DNA of 64,000 nucleotides from Paramacrobiotus metropolitanus (Eukaryota; Tardigrada; Eutardigrada; Parachela; Macrobiotidae): assembly GCF_019649055.1 (NCBI RefSeq), contig NW_026570269.1:434001-498000 (forward strand), given 5' to 3'. A program made the translations under genes and the position numbers. This document shows positions 52,101-63,421 of this stretch, piece after piece. Each line of letters starts with the position of its first letter. Within the stretch, counting starts at the first letter, position 1. The notes beneath the pieces were generated by a model. It did not search any database, was not told the DNA's origin, and saw nothing but the letters and a program-made list of their open reading frames with translations.

Positions 52101-52796
52101 AAATAATAAACCAGACAGCTACGTATCGTGATGTACAGCACTAAAGCGCGCGGTCTAATTGTTCGTAGCCTGAGGCTGCTTTTTGTGCTTACCATTAGTG
52201 TCCGCAAGTACATCTGGTCATCTCGCTAGAAATACGGACCAAAATACAGGGATAACATTCTTGACCGCTCCTTTTTCGTCCATGATATCAATTGCAAAGA
52301 AGAAACGACTATTTGACAATGTTGCTCAAAATAAGTTTTTTTACCTATGACGAGATCAAAAAAGGAGTGATGCTTGATAATTTTGATATCTCGGACTAGC
52401 CTGTGGTCAACAAAGGCTCTGAAGAATATTTTCGAGTGATGTAGCCTGCCCTTTTTTAATGAATTCTGTTATCTAAACTGTCCAGTCGGAACTAATTTGT
52501 CAACAAATTTTGTTGCTACGCTACGGATTGATGTACGGAGTACGGATATTTATCACTGTTATTACTAATTGTAATAGTAATACAAATTGAGTTTGTTGAA
52601 TACTTATGATTTTTAAACTGTATTTTCAATAAGTATTTACAGATTGCGTGTTTTTATTCCACTAGTTTCATCATCGCCCCACGGATAATGACCAGCGGCT
52701 CGCCTTTGTGACACGTTGCAGTTTACTAACCAAGTCATTGATCTTTTTGCGCACTGCAGTACATCGTACCGGCAGGTACATTGCACTGAGTCGACA
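49190..52796. other. large intergenic region
   Basis: About 3.6 kb, AT-rich and full of TAC/GTA words, without any frame that joins to splice signals and reads like protein. Short frames at 49154-49441 (minus) and 51101-51298 (plus) show no family motif. The last 100 bases before 52797 form an in-frame, stop-free leader for the TFIIB-like gene but contain no zinc-ribbon cysteines. Confidence 0.45.
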
Positions 52797-53567
52797 ATGC
52801 CCAACGGAAAACATTCGAGCCGGAACATGCATTTGGAGTTTTCTGATGCAGTGGAGCGCATTGCCCAAATTGTCAGGGCAACTGGCGTGTCTTCATTGTG
52901 TCATGGAAAATCCTTAGCAAAGTTCTTTAAATTACTTGGCTCAAGAACAGTTCAACACAAAGCCAGGGTTAGCATGCATTACGCTTATGCAGCTGTGGCT
53001 TGGAGCAGTCAGCGCAGCAATGCTGCTGACTCTCGGTCGCTTAAAGAAGTAGTTTCTTCCTTTCACGATCCTGCTGTGGAGTTTCAGGACGTGCACAAAG
53101 CTTTTTCTAAGATTTGTACGTTCGATCGTAAAACAGCCAAGGAAAACGTTCAACCAAACGTCGAGCACCACCGCCCGCGTGCGAAGGACGTTGCCAATAG
53201 GCTTTGTGTCACTTTGAATTTGCCGAAAAACCTTCGCGACAAGGTTGTCAGTTTTCTGGGTAGCATTGAGAATGACATCGGAACTTTCCTTGGGGGACGT
53301 CAATCGGACTCTCTGGCTGCCGGCACCGTTTGGGTCGCGAAGGAACAGATGGAACTCAACCTGGAAGGCGGATTGGGCCAACTTGCCAAGATGACCTTAG
53401 TCTCGTCACAAGCCATCTTAACGGTCACCAAGGACCTTGCGGGATACCCCGGCTTCACCCAGTTGTTTTCCCCGGAAATTAAAACGGAACCAATGGAGAC
53501 TATTCAACAACTTCAGTTCGAGTGGAAAACAGAACCGGAATTCAAGATTGAATGGACGGATTTCTGA
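52797..53567 (+). CDS. intronless TFIIB-like core-domain protein lacking the zinc ribbon
   Basis: The single-exon frame encodes 256 residues from the ATG at 52797; the frame is open back to 52692 but has no earlier ATG. It aligns by eye with the two cyclin-like repeats of TFIIB. Repeat 1 (about residues 14-106) has HYAYAAVAWSSQR where TFIIB has its helix with ACLYIACR, then SLKEVV matching TFKEI. Repeat 2 (about 128-225) has ANRLCVTLNLPKNLRD matching the SRFCSNLCLPKQVQ region, GRQSDSLAAGTVWVAKEQ matching GRSPISVAAAAIYMASQ, and YPGFTQLF near the end. TFIIB's N-terminal zinc ribbon and B-finger, which recruit RNA polymerase II, are absent. The tail (226-256) has two sumoylation-type motifs, IKTE and FKIE. 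AATAAA is at 53763-53768. Could be a retrocopy turned regulator. BRF or cyclin-like alternatives are possible but fit less well. Confidence 0.75.
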   Translation: MPNGKHSSRNMHLEFSDAVERIAQIVRATGVSSLCHGKSLAKFFKLLGSRTVQHKARVSMHYAYAAVAWSSQRSNAADSRSLKEVVSSFHDPAVEFQDVHKAFSKICTFDRKTAKENVQPNVEHHRPRAKDVANRLCVTLNLPKNLRDKVVSFLGSIENDIGTFLGGRQSDSLAAGTVWVAKEQMELNLEGGLGQLAKMTLVSSQAILTVTKDLAGYPGFTQLFSPEIKTEPMETIQQLQFEWKTEPEFKIEWTDF

Positions 53568-54755
53568 CCTTTTGGATTCGTAGATGATGGATCGCTGTTC
53601 TAAATACGGTAGATTGCCGGCCCAGAGGCGTTCAGCTTCAGTACAGCAGATTCCGAGCGAGAAGAAAAAAATTTCATCTTCGATTTGCGTAAACAAATTA
53701 AATTAAAAAAATACAAACATTATAAAATAAAAAAAAGGAAAACCAAAAATTGCTTGCAGTCCAATAAAGATGTTCTGAAAACGGGAAAGATAAAAGGTTT
53801 TTAAAAAAGATAAATTGGGAAAAAAATTGGTCCGGTAAAATTTTTGTGTAACCGCTTGACGTCCTTGTTACCTTACTTTAAACGTATTAATTAGTCGTCT
53901 GTTACTCACTTTGCTTAGTTTTGAAATCCTAACATTTCGGTGTCAAGTCGGTGTTGACTAATTACTGATTGTTGTTCGTTGGAACTGTTTAATGCACTTT
54001 GTTACTGTAAACACGTAATACCGTGTTAAATATTGTTACGATATTACTTATGTTTTGTTTGGCTTGCACATCACATTGCCACTTTTTTTAGCGAATCTCG
54101 ATGTTAATTAATTTTGACAATACTAATATCTGTGGCACATAGTTTCTTGTTTTTTGCTGCTGTGGTGCATACTTCTATTGATGCTTCAGGTGCATAATTA
54201 TTACTACGGTGTTTGGCACTGTCCTGTTAATTCGACCTCTACTCATGTGTGCCGATTTTGGTTTATGAATACCGCTTGTATTAGTTTGTGTTTCCGTTTT
54301 TTTGTAACTTGCATCGTATGATGTGGAATGAAATGAAAAATAATAAGCAAAATCCACCATGCCCTCGTTTTCCTTTATTGTACTCGCACCTAAATCTCTC
54401 TGCCCCGCTCATGCTAGAAAGTGAGTGGAATTGTACATGCGATTCCATTTATTATTTATACACCCTATACCAAAATAAGAATTAATGATACCGAAAAATT
54501 CAAGTTGGAAAACCCCGACCAAATCAAACCCGACCCCGATCAATCAATTACTATTCATTTGAGGGTTGCTATCCCCAAAGACAGAGTTAAGCACTGATTT
54601 GCTTGCACCAGCTTTCAAACTGCACACAGTACCTATAATAAGTATAGGCCAGGAGCACCGCTGTTTTCGCAATAAATAATAAAAAAAGCGAACTACAGAA
54701 GGCACGAAATCATCCAACATAAAAGGAACAAAAATCTGCATTATCACTGCAAATG
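53568..54755. other. convergent intergenic region
   Basis: AT-rich. It holds AATAAA at 53763-53768 for the TFIIB-like gene and presumably the PIGU 3' UTR. I see no supported frame. Confidence 0.45.
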
Positions 54756-57334
54756 TTATTGCAAATGAAGTTCCAAACGCTTGCCGGTTTTGTCAACCGT
54801 TTCCACGCCGTGTTTCAGGTGCCATTCCCGTTTTTCATGAGCCAACATAACGTCCGTTACAAAAAACACCTGCGGATATACATAAGTTACTATTTAAAAT
54901 TTTATTCTTGACACTACGTGTCAGACCCAGTAAACGTTAATTGCACGGGCACAGCAATCATAAAAAGATTAATTCATTCACCTGAGAAGTGGCCAGTACC
55001 AACGTGATGGCATAAATAAAGTTCGCATTCGCACTGCCGACTTCCAGCCAAAGCTTCCACAGAACAGGGAATACTGTAGCCGCTAGGACGAGCATGACGC
55101 TAACTATGAGCGTTTGGCGCATTTCTACAAAGAAGTCCCAGTAATCACTACATCTCAAAAACGATATCCCAAAAACACTAACGTGGTATCAAATGCCTCC
55201 ACACGGCAAATAAGCTCAAATACAATCCGATGTCACCATACGAGGGGTACGGCTTAAAAGCCGTGATTAACGGTAACAATGTGAACAGCGCAAACATCGG
55301 GTGATGCCTATAAACAACAAGCCAAAATTGTTCACCACACCCCTTTGTAAAGACAAAGGAAATGTCTTACCGCAGCTTCACAGATACCGGAATGGAGTAA
55401 ATGCAAATATTAATCAGGAAAACCCAAATAAAAAACGACCGGAACTGTTCGAACATCTCAGTGAAAAAGTACCAATACAATCCGATATTCGGTGTCAGAT
55501 CAGGAGCAGAGATCCTTAAAAACGGACTTCGGGGTAAAAACACACTGTGACTGCAATATGAGTTTCTACTTACAGAAATCCATAAACGCCACGCAGGAAA
55601 GTCCATGATCCCATGATATGACTGGAAACAACCAACATTATCGCAAATGATCCGATAAAAACAAGACCGTCCATCAGTAGTCCAAAAACGGAATCCCCTC
55701 TCGACCGGCAATGCGTTTTCGATCCCGCAAAATTCTGCCGAAATCGATGAGAGATGAAAGTAAGTAAGTATATTCCATCCCAATTCAAATTACTGTACTT
55801 GGAAAAACGACATTATAACAATAAAATACTGCTTCAAGGCTTTTTACATCGCCCACACATTCCTCATAGTGGCATCACGGAAACAGTTACAACTTCGATT
55901 TTTCAGTATTTTACAAACCATTTGCTGTTTGTTCTTTACCTCGAAATAAAGATGCAGAGCCGGAAAAAGCAATCCGTAGTAGAATGTCTGATACGTACAC
56001 AGCGCCAAAAATACCAACGAAATATATCGATAGAACCGACAGGCTCCTAACGGAAAACAAGGCAACAATGACATAGTAATTAAATTAAGGCAACAAGAAA
56101 TTACGGCAGTCTGCACATCAGCCTCGCACCTTGCGAAGCACTCAGCAGCATGGCTGCCATTAACAGATTCGTAAAGACAGTGGTTGTTTTGGCCCAGCAG
56201 GATCCAACAGTCAACGGGTTACACAGATAACTGCGAAATCAAACAGCGTTATGTTAGTAATACATAACTTAATTTACCTCACGCAAATTCCATCTTACCA
56301 CAAAACAACGAGCTTGGGAACAGTTCGTATACAATCGAAGCTGAGCATCAAAATTTGGCTTTCTTTCTTGAAGCTTGTTTTGACTTTGTGCTCTTCCACC
56401 ACCTACCACATGTACACTACTGATCACCATTCGTTCAAGAATCTTATCAAGTAATGATAATTACAACCATATTACAGTAATAGTTCGACAAAGTAGAAGA
56501 AATTCTAAAATTCTCCAGAAATTAAAACGGGACACATTACACATGCCTTCTGCTCCAAAAAATTCTGGGCAAACAGATACAGCAGAATTGCAGCAAGAAT
56601 ATCGGCAACCTGAAAAACAGCAATTACGAATAGACGTTCTGCATTTCTCGCAAGTACAGCATAAATCGCATGAGTAATGGCGAAGCGACACGAATACTCA
56701 CCGGAAACAAAATATCAATGATCAACGGATTCACACGATGAAGCTTGCTCAGCAAACCCAAACAAAACGGTGTCTGTCAGTAATAAAAGAAGCATTCATT
56801 ATTTAGACCGCAAAATCTTTTTCTCCGTTCTCCAGAGTTTACCTAACTGATTGTCAGATCGAACTGTTAAACTGGATAGTTATTCTAATAAATTTGAAGC
56901 TCATACATTCAGGTCAACAAAACAACTGTACACACTGCTGTATTAACCAGTAAACGTTAAACAGTAAAATGAGTAAACTGTTAAACAGTAAACCTGTAAA
57001 CGTACCTCATGAAATGTATCCCCTAAATATGGATCCACGCCGATTCCGTACAAAAACAAGCCCTCCGACACTGCGCCCAACAATACATACCACGTCAAAA
57101 CAAATGTTCATTGATAAATTTGCAATAACTGCATTGTTTACTGCCGTACAGTGACCGACTGGCTGCTCAAAGAGTTACTCGCATCTCTCAAAGCATCAAC
57201 AAACCTCTTCGCCATGAATTGGTGGGAACTGAGAACTCGACTCGTTGGGAGGCGAATTCATGGATGGGCGAGACGAAGACCGCGAAACGCACGGCCACTC
57301 CGATAAATGCTAATGCAATAAAGAGCAACTTCAT
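54756..57334 (-). CDS. PIGU: GPI transamidase subunit PIG-U
   Basis: PIG-U is a multi-pass ER subunit of GPI transamidase, which swaps the C-terminal signal of proproteins for a GPI anchor and is thought to help recognise the lipid. Exons in transcription order: 57334-57205, 57070-57006, 56773-56702, 56609-56541, 56402-56299, 56230-56130, 56046-55940, 55734-55574, 55514-55371, 55307-55183, 55124-54982, 54869-54756. The phases close, giving 444 residues; human PIGU is 435. Matching family blocks: the N-terminal membrane helix with EFASQRVEFSVPTNSW, DPYLGDTFHE, YLCNPLTVGSCWAKTT, ALCTYQTFY, SWTFLRGVYGF, PDLTPNIGLYWYFFTEMFEQ, FPVLWKLWLEVGSANANF and YAITLVLATSQ. The ATG at 57334 is the first true ATG of the frame. 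The donor after 56541 was chosen among several GT sites by frame. It diverges from translin. Confidence 0.95.
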
Positions 57335-57964
57335 TCTTATCTTTGGCAGTCCAAGAGCAGATGCCTCACGATGGATCAGAAACAGTACGACATTCCTGGC
57401 GATTCCGTGAACAGTTGTCACAGAGTTGTGGGAATCAGGGAATGCAGTCAATTGATCAATTGATCTCAATGAGCAAGACGTTTCTGCGCCGGAACGGCGT
57501 AACCAAAAGAGCGAGCGTTTACAGTTTATTGACTTGGGTACTGTCGCCAAATTTGAACTAAAAATAAGAAAGCCGGAAGACTTCTAACTAGTTTCCCCAA
57601 TAAAATTATCAATTATGATTAAAAAGTTTTATTTTTAAAGAAGTAACAGCGACGTCACAACGGACTGCACGGAAAATATACGTGTGCGCCGCCTGCTGTA
57701 GGATGCATGCGACAATGCAGTGTTTTGGTTCAGATCTTCAGACCAGAATAAAATGCATAGGATCAATGGTCAATGGACATGCGGTTTTGCAACATTCTGA
57801 TAAATTTTTCATTTTTGTAAATGGCTGTTTTCAGTATTTGGTGATCTTGAAAGGTTAACATTCTGGTGCATGAGTTTGCTTTTAATACGCATCACTTCTG
57901 AAACTGTTTTAACTGCACTGCAACAACGACTGAATTGATGGTACCTTCTGTAAAACTGTAAAAC
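57335..57964. other. divergent intergenic region between PIGU and translin
   Basis: About 630 bases between two gene starts, likely carrying both promoters. The PIGU frame stays open upstream on the minus strand to 57550, but without an ATG. Confidence 0.5.
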
Positions 57965-59418
57965 ATGACTGACGCTGATTGCTCTCGTCAGGTTTCCGCG
58001 GTTTTCTCGGGATTTGTTTGCCACCTGGAGAAGGAAGCCGATATTCGAGATGTGAGAAACAGTTAGAGAAATACAAAATTGCTGCATCTGTTGATCAGTC
58101 TTTTGTCTGTTCAGAACCTGAGAATTAGCGTGAAGGATGTGGAAAAGTTGAGCCGTGAGCTAATCGTTGGTCTTTCGGAAATCCATTTGAGCCAGTCGGC
58201 GTCTCGAAGTACGATCGAAATTCGAATACTTACGCAAATGCAGTTAATGCACTAATGACGTCGTATGTTTGAAGACATTATTACCATGTTTCTTTGTGTT
58301 TTACAGTATTGTTAACCTGCGAAATGCTTTGTATCAGTAGTGCCTGAAATCTACAGTCAAGCCGAAGATCGTCTGGCGAATATTCGAAAAGTCATTCAAG
58401 AGCTGATTGTCAAAGTTCCCTTGGATCAGTACTATGTGTGAGTTTCCAAAATACGGTGTACTGTCGTATTTAATGCCGCTCAGCGTTTTTATTTCCCGCT
58501 GTACGCGTATGCGCTGTGGGATGCTTCGAATTCAAGGACCGACTTCTTGATTTATTTTTATCTATATGACATAATGACAGTCAGCGGTTTATGCCGTTTT
58601 GGCTAAGAGATATTTTCGGTTTCCACACGTTTGTCGATAATTCAGTTTGGTGATTTATTTCACGCTTTAGGTTCCATGAAAGCTGGAAATATGTATTCCA
58701 GAAGCTGGTCCTGGGAATCGCCTTGGTTGTTTATCTGAAAGAATGCCGAGTGGCTACATTGGAGGAAGTTGCGCAAGCGATTGGAGGTACAGATTATTAC
58801 GTATATAGTGGTGAAAATATTATAATACCTAAATTTTTAATGTGAATTAATCACAGAAGTATTTTACAGCACATACGTACAGAGTATAGACCGTAATAGA
58901 CACCTGGCTTTAGGCTCATTCTTGGTGTCACGTCTGTATTGTATTTACTACATTTGCAATATGTTTAGTGAAGAGTGACAGAAAGAATGGATTTCATTTG
59001 GATCTGGAAGATTACTTGTTCGGTCTGCTGAACTTGGCCAGTGAACTGGTATGTAAACGTCTGTTGCTGTGAAGGGAATGTATTATTAGTGGAGAATTAG
59101 CGGAGTCAAATGTCTGAACTTGAAATACAGTAACTCTTGTACACTTTGCAGTCGCGATACTGTGTGAACCGCGTGACTGCTGGCGACTATAAAAGCCCCG
59201 AGAAAATTTTCACCTTTATCAGCGAACTGGGTTCCGGATTCCGCTTGCTTAATCTCAAAAACAACGAGTTGCGTCGACGTTTTGATAGCCTGAAATACGA
59301 CGAGAAGAAAGTGGAGGAGGTTATTTATGATCTCTCAGTGCGGGGTTTATTGAATAAAAGCAGCGCATCTGGGGCGGTTGAGGAGAAAAGCGCTGATTCC
59401 AGCTCGATGCAAGAGTAA
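57965..59418 (+). CDS. TSN: translin
   Basis: Translin is a small all-helical RNA/DNA-binding protein. With TRAX (TSNAX) it forms C3PO, an endoribonuclease in RNA interference and tRNA processing. Exons 57965-58051, 58115-58208, 58338-58437, 58671-58786, 58969-59048 and 59152-59418 give 247 residues; the human protein has 228. Strong family blocks: KVPLDQYYVFHESWKYVFQK, LVLGIALVVYL, GFHLDLEDYLFGLLNLASEL, VNRVTAGDY, the GSGFRLLNLKNNELRRRFD stretch, and YDEKKVEEVIYDLSVRGL. The C-terminal tail after RGLLNK is Ser/Glu-rich and longer than in vertebrates, accounting for some of the extra length. The sequence AATAAA lies at 59646-59651, only about 45 bases from the stop of the convergent minus-strand gene. 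The two 3' ends may therefore overlap. TRAX itself is not in the window. Confidence 0.96.
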
Positions 59419-59696
59419 TTCGCTGAGAAATGTTTCTTTTCGAGTTATTCGACTGTAAGTATTCCTGTTTCTCACGTTGCACAGAACTAAACAGTTTTGT
59501 TTTTTACGTATGTGCTTTAGTTTCCTGCGTTTAAGACTGCGCTCTAACTGGACTGTCGTCAGTTACGAATTTAATTTAATGAACACATTTTTGTAACTAT
59601 TTTGCAACGACTTTTTGCTAAGTATCAGGCTGGTCCATAAATCAAAATAAACGATTGATAACAAAAAGGCACCGGTAAAAAACTATCACTTCAATG

Positions 59697-62600
59697 TCAA
59701 AATAATTTAGGGATTGGCAAAGTCAGCAGCGGTGAACTGGTTTTTGGATTATCCCGATACACCGAAAGTGTCATGTTTCTGAGATCAAAAAGGGCTACAG
59801 CGATGGTGCATCCACCATCTTTCTCGTTCGGTGTGCGATAAATAGGGTAATCAGCGTCAGCGGTATCACCCAGAATATTCAACACATTTTCAACATTCTG
59901 TGGCACCGGAAATTGCTTGGCTCGATTCTGGCGATGAACGGAGCTGACAATGTTGTCGGGATTTTGTTTAACCCGTATCCGTTCGTATCTATAACAGGGC
60001 ACGAATTCACAATTAGCAAACAGCACGATTGCACGAATCAGGAAATTTAAAAACCACTACAATTACAATTAGATTTCTCGATGCGATTTTTTCTTGGTAC
60101 ACCGCGTAATAACAAACAACAATAATAAAGATGGAATAAAAGTTTACTTCTATCCGTTTTCTGTTTACTGTTAGAATGCGCTACCGAGAAGACCGCATAA
60201 TATAACTCGTATCTGTGACTCATTACGTCAACCCAAAATCAGAGAAACACAAAGGGAATGAAATTCGAATCAAAATTCTGGCTGCACAAAGGGCAAAGGA
60301 GTCTTACTTGTTCCAGTGGTACATGTATCCGTTGCCCTCCATATTCGGCTTAGATAAATCGTAGGGAAATGTTGCTGCACGATCAATCACAGTAGGAATT
60401 GTGGCGTCGAAACTTCCAAGCAGTTCGTAATTCCGCATTTTTATGGAATCATTAGGATTTCTTGTGAAGACCACATTTATACTACAACAAGAATAGTTCA
60501 GCGGAAGTTCTCACACTCCCTAAACGAAAAACTTCCGCCGCTAACGGCGGAATCACAGAAACCAACAGACCTGCATCCCTGCGCCAAGCCCGGTGGCGTA
60601 CTTATTATTCTCTCAAAATCTTCGGGGCTTTCCGCGGACAACAGAGCACGGTTCATAATATACCGAGCTGCAATCGTACCATAACATATTGGTAACATGT
60701 TACAATGATAAATTTAAACCACTGAACAATTAAAAAACAGATGTGCGCGGCATCGGATCTTACATTACTGTCCTACTAGCACAAGACAGTCACGATTCCG
60801 CGGAAAGAAGTGCGCATTTACACCAATAAGCAAAACTAGCTTGCTGCTTAATAATTGAATAAAATGTGAGTGTTACTATCGCACGTTTTCAATCCTGATT
60901 CTGGTATGCCATTTCAGTAGCACTCACGGATTTTATTTGTGGGAATCTCAATGGGCGATTCGGAGTTAACAGTAAAAATAATCCCAGCCCGATTAAAACT
61001 GAAAGCATTCCCCGGAAGACAACCAGGGTATGAGAAAGCTGTAAATTTTTCCAGCAAAGTCCCATTTTCGGCCAGAATTTCCGCTGACACCATATAGCTT
61101 CTGGCTTTCATCTCTGGGTCGTTATCCTCATTATGTCCAACAATCTCCTGTCAGACACGAACGATTAATCGCCACGAGCAAGGCCGCCGAAAATATTTGA
61201 ATATTTGCCAATTACGTTACAAAGTAAAGCTGTATACATAGCGGTGGCTAATTGTCATAGCCGCCTAAATTTACACCTGTCGCAAAATTGCAAATGGAGC
61301 TGTCAGTTTGTACCGAGAGTGCCGACTACTCACCGCTTCTGGTCGGTTAACAAATACGGTGCTGCAAGCCGGCGTCTCGTAATGACCTTGACGCAAAATC
61401 AAACTGATTTCCGAACGAATATGCATACAGAAAACCTAAAAATAACATCAATTTGAATTTCCAGGTTAGTATTCACAAAATATCGCACGCAGTATGCCAA
61501 AACGCTGCAACTGCCACCGCACATGTCAAGATAAAACTTATTCTACAGAAAATAAACTCTAAAAATAAAGCTTAAGAAAGCATACTGTTATCCTTAATCA
61601 AGCTTACTGTCAGGTGAGGTAAGCAAAGGATCAGGTGCAACACGTAAACTTATCCAGAAAATAATTGTAGCATAAAAATTGCATCACCAGCAACTGCATT
61701 TCGCTGTTCAGTAACCACTTATTAAAATCAAGTACAGACTCACTACAGAGTACACAGTGTATTGTAATAAGAGCAGAAAAAGACGACACTGGCTTACGCC
61801 TGCTGGAATAAGCTGGATATACTAATCCAGAAAAATCAACAAACTAATACCATAAAAACCGCACCACGATTAATTAATATAACTCTGTCGCATGTTTATC
61901 AAGTTATTCCATGCAGGTGGTCCTCGCGCGTTCAGGAATACTATGTAATTTAGTAATAAATCAACACTGGCTACCACAAGGCACGAAATATCAAATATGT
62001 ATCAAGGCACTGCTGAAAGCTACACAAACCTAATTTTAATTTCTATTCGATTTTTATTCTACGATATTAAAATATAACAGTATACATAACAGAACATAAA
62101 AGTAAGTACATTAAGTCTTCAATTTAATAAACAGTACTCGTACGTATTGTCACCGAATAAAGATTATGTTGGAATGTTTAGCAGATACTAAGCAAATGTT
62201 CGGCCAATTTTAGACCGTAACAGTAAATTAGAATCCGAAGCTAAATTGGTTAAATTGCCACTCGCCTGCTCAAACGGAACTCCGCTTCCGTCAGAAATGC
62301 CACGGATTTCTTCCAAATACTGCGGCACAACATCCCGCACAGCATTTAAATACCCATCGAATATCCTCCGTCCTTTGTCGGTGCGAATGAAAGGCAGGAA
62401 TTTGTGGTGCATCGGGGCAAAACTGGCGTAAAATGCCTGAATGTGTTCGCGCATCAATCGCCCCTAAAATACGTGCTCAGTAACACAAAATATTCCCCTA
62501 ATTCCTCATTGTCAGCAAAACGCACACAAAGCGCAGCACTGATTTTCCTTGTGAATGATACGCCCATGTACCATAACGCTTTGAAGATCGAATAGAGAAA

Positions 62601-63039
62601 TGAAAAATTCTCAGAACGAAATACCAAATTTAAACAACGATATCAACGATACATGATCCGTCAAGACAACAGCAGGACGTACCGTTTCGAACCCAACTTG
62701 ATAGTTCGTTCCGCGGACATTGATTAGCGGCAGGGAATGACTCCCGGAAGCGCACGGATTACTTCCGGTCATTCTACGCTGGATCTGATAGCTTTTGGGG
62801 ATATTATACGGACGCCATGTGCGAAGGAGTGCACGAACGAGAGGCTCCGGGAATTGTTGTTGGGCTAATTGCGGAGGCAGTTTGATCGAAGGCGTATTGA
62901 ATGGGCGCATCTGCAAGGGCCAGAAAGGCACTATAACACTGCCATCCGCATGCGGCAGTCCATTGAAAAGGACACCGAATATAAAAACCACCAGATGGGC
63001 CAGCCCGATCCATCTATCCGGCATTGTCCAGAAAAACAT
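59697..63039 (-). CDS. C45-family N-acyl hydrolase/acyltransferase (tan / carcinine hydrolase-like)
   Basis: This is an Ntn-hydrolase of the penicillin acyltransferase (C45) family. The best-known animal member, Drosophila tan, splits N-beta-alanyl dopamine and carcinine. Exons in transcription order: 63039-62683, 62463-62266, 61435-61334, 61147-60928, 60667-60571, 60481-60308, 59988-59697. The phases close, giving 479 residues; tan is 387. The N-terminus has a hydrophobic signal or anchor (GLAHLVVFIFGVLF), so entry into the secretory route is likely, unlike tan. Then NVRGTNYQVGFETG and VPQYLEEIRGISDG(S)GVPFEQ, typical of the family. Next comes the autocleavage nucleophile in PACSTVFVN, with GHNEDNDP after it. 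The expected self-cleavage is just before this Cys. The intron after 62266 has a GC donor (GCGAGT). Substrate is unknown. The start is the ATG at 63039; a TTG further upstream is ignored. Confidence 0.88.
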
Positions 63040-63277
63040 TGATCTTTTGTAAGACAAAACAATAATGAAAGGACTAAACAGAAAGTTACTAGTTGATCGA
63101 ACCGCTAATCGAGCAATTTTGGTTGACTATCAAGTTTCACTTCAGTAATTTTACCAGCACAGCCAATGATTTGAGTGGGAATACAGAGGAATTGTCGATC
63201 AGCGCGCAGCGTAGCGGCCGGACTGGTCAGTCTTGAGATTATAAGTGGGGCGGGAAGAGCGACGCGTTTGTGTTGAG

Positions 63278-63421
63278 ATGCTTCGTGAGAACTATTACAC
63301 CATGGTACTCTCGATTTTGGGGCTGTACCTTCATTATGCAGCAACACTTATATTGTACGTATACGTATATCGCTTTCATCGCAAAAAGTTACAATCTCCA
63401 CGCCGGCAATTTAAAAAGTGA
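63278..63421 (+). CDS. possible 47-residue single-pass micropeptide
   Basis: ATG at 63278 opens a 47-codon frame with a clear plan. A short N-terminus is followed by one hydrophobic helix (MVLSILGLYLHYAATLILYV) and a basic tail with RFHRKK and RRQFKK, then TGA. This is the shape of small tail-basic membrane micropeptides. It starts 239 bases from, and diverges from, the C45-family gene. A GTATAC inside it could be a donor, so it may instead be the first exon of a gene running out of the window. I recognise no family. Confidence 0.35.
   Translation: MLRENYYTMVLSILGLYLHYAATLILYVYVYRFHRKKLQSPRRQFKK

Noticed and set aside
52941-53381. 146-codon minus-strand frame
   Set aside because: It is antisense to the TFIIB-like frame and shows no motif; the plus-strand reading aligns with a known fold.
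57188-57550. Longer N-terminus for PIG-U from 57550
   Set aside because: The upstream frame begins with TTG, not ATG, and does not look like a membrane protein; family members start near the ATG at 57334.
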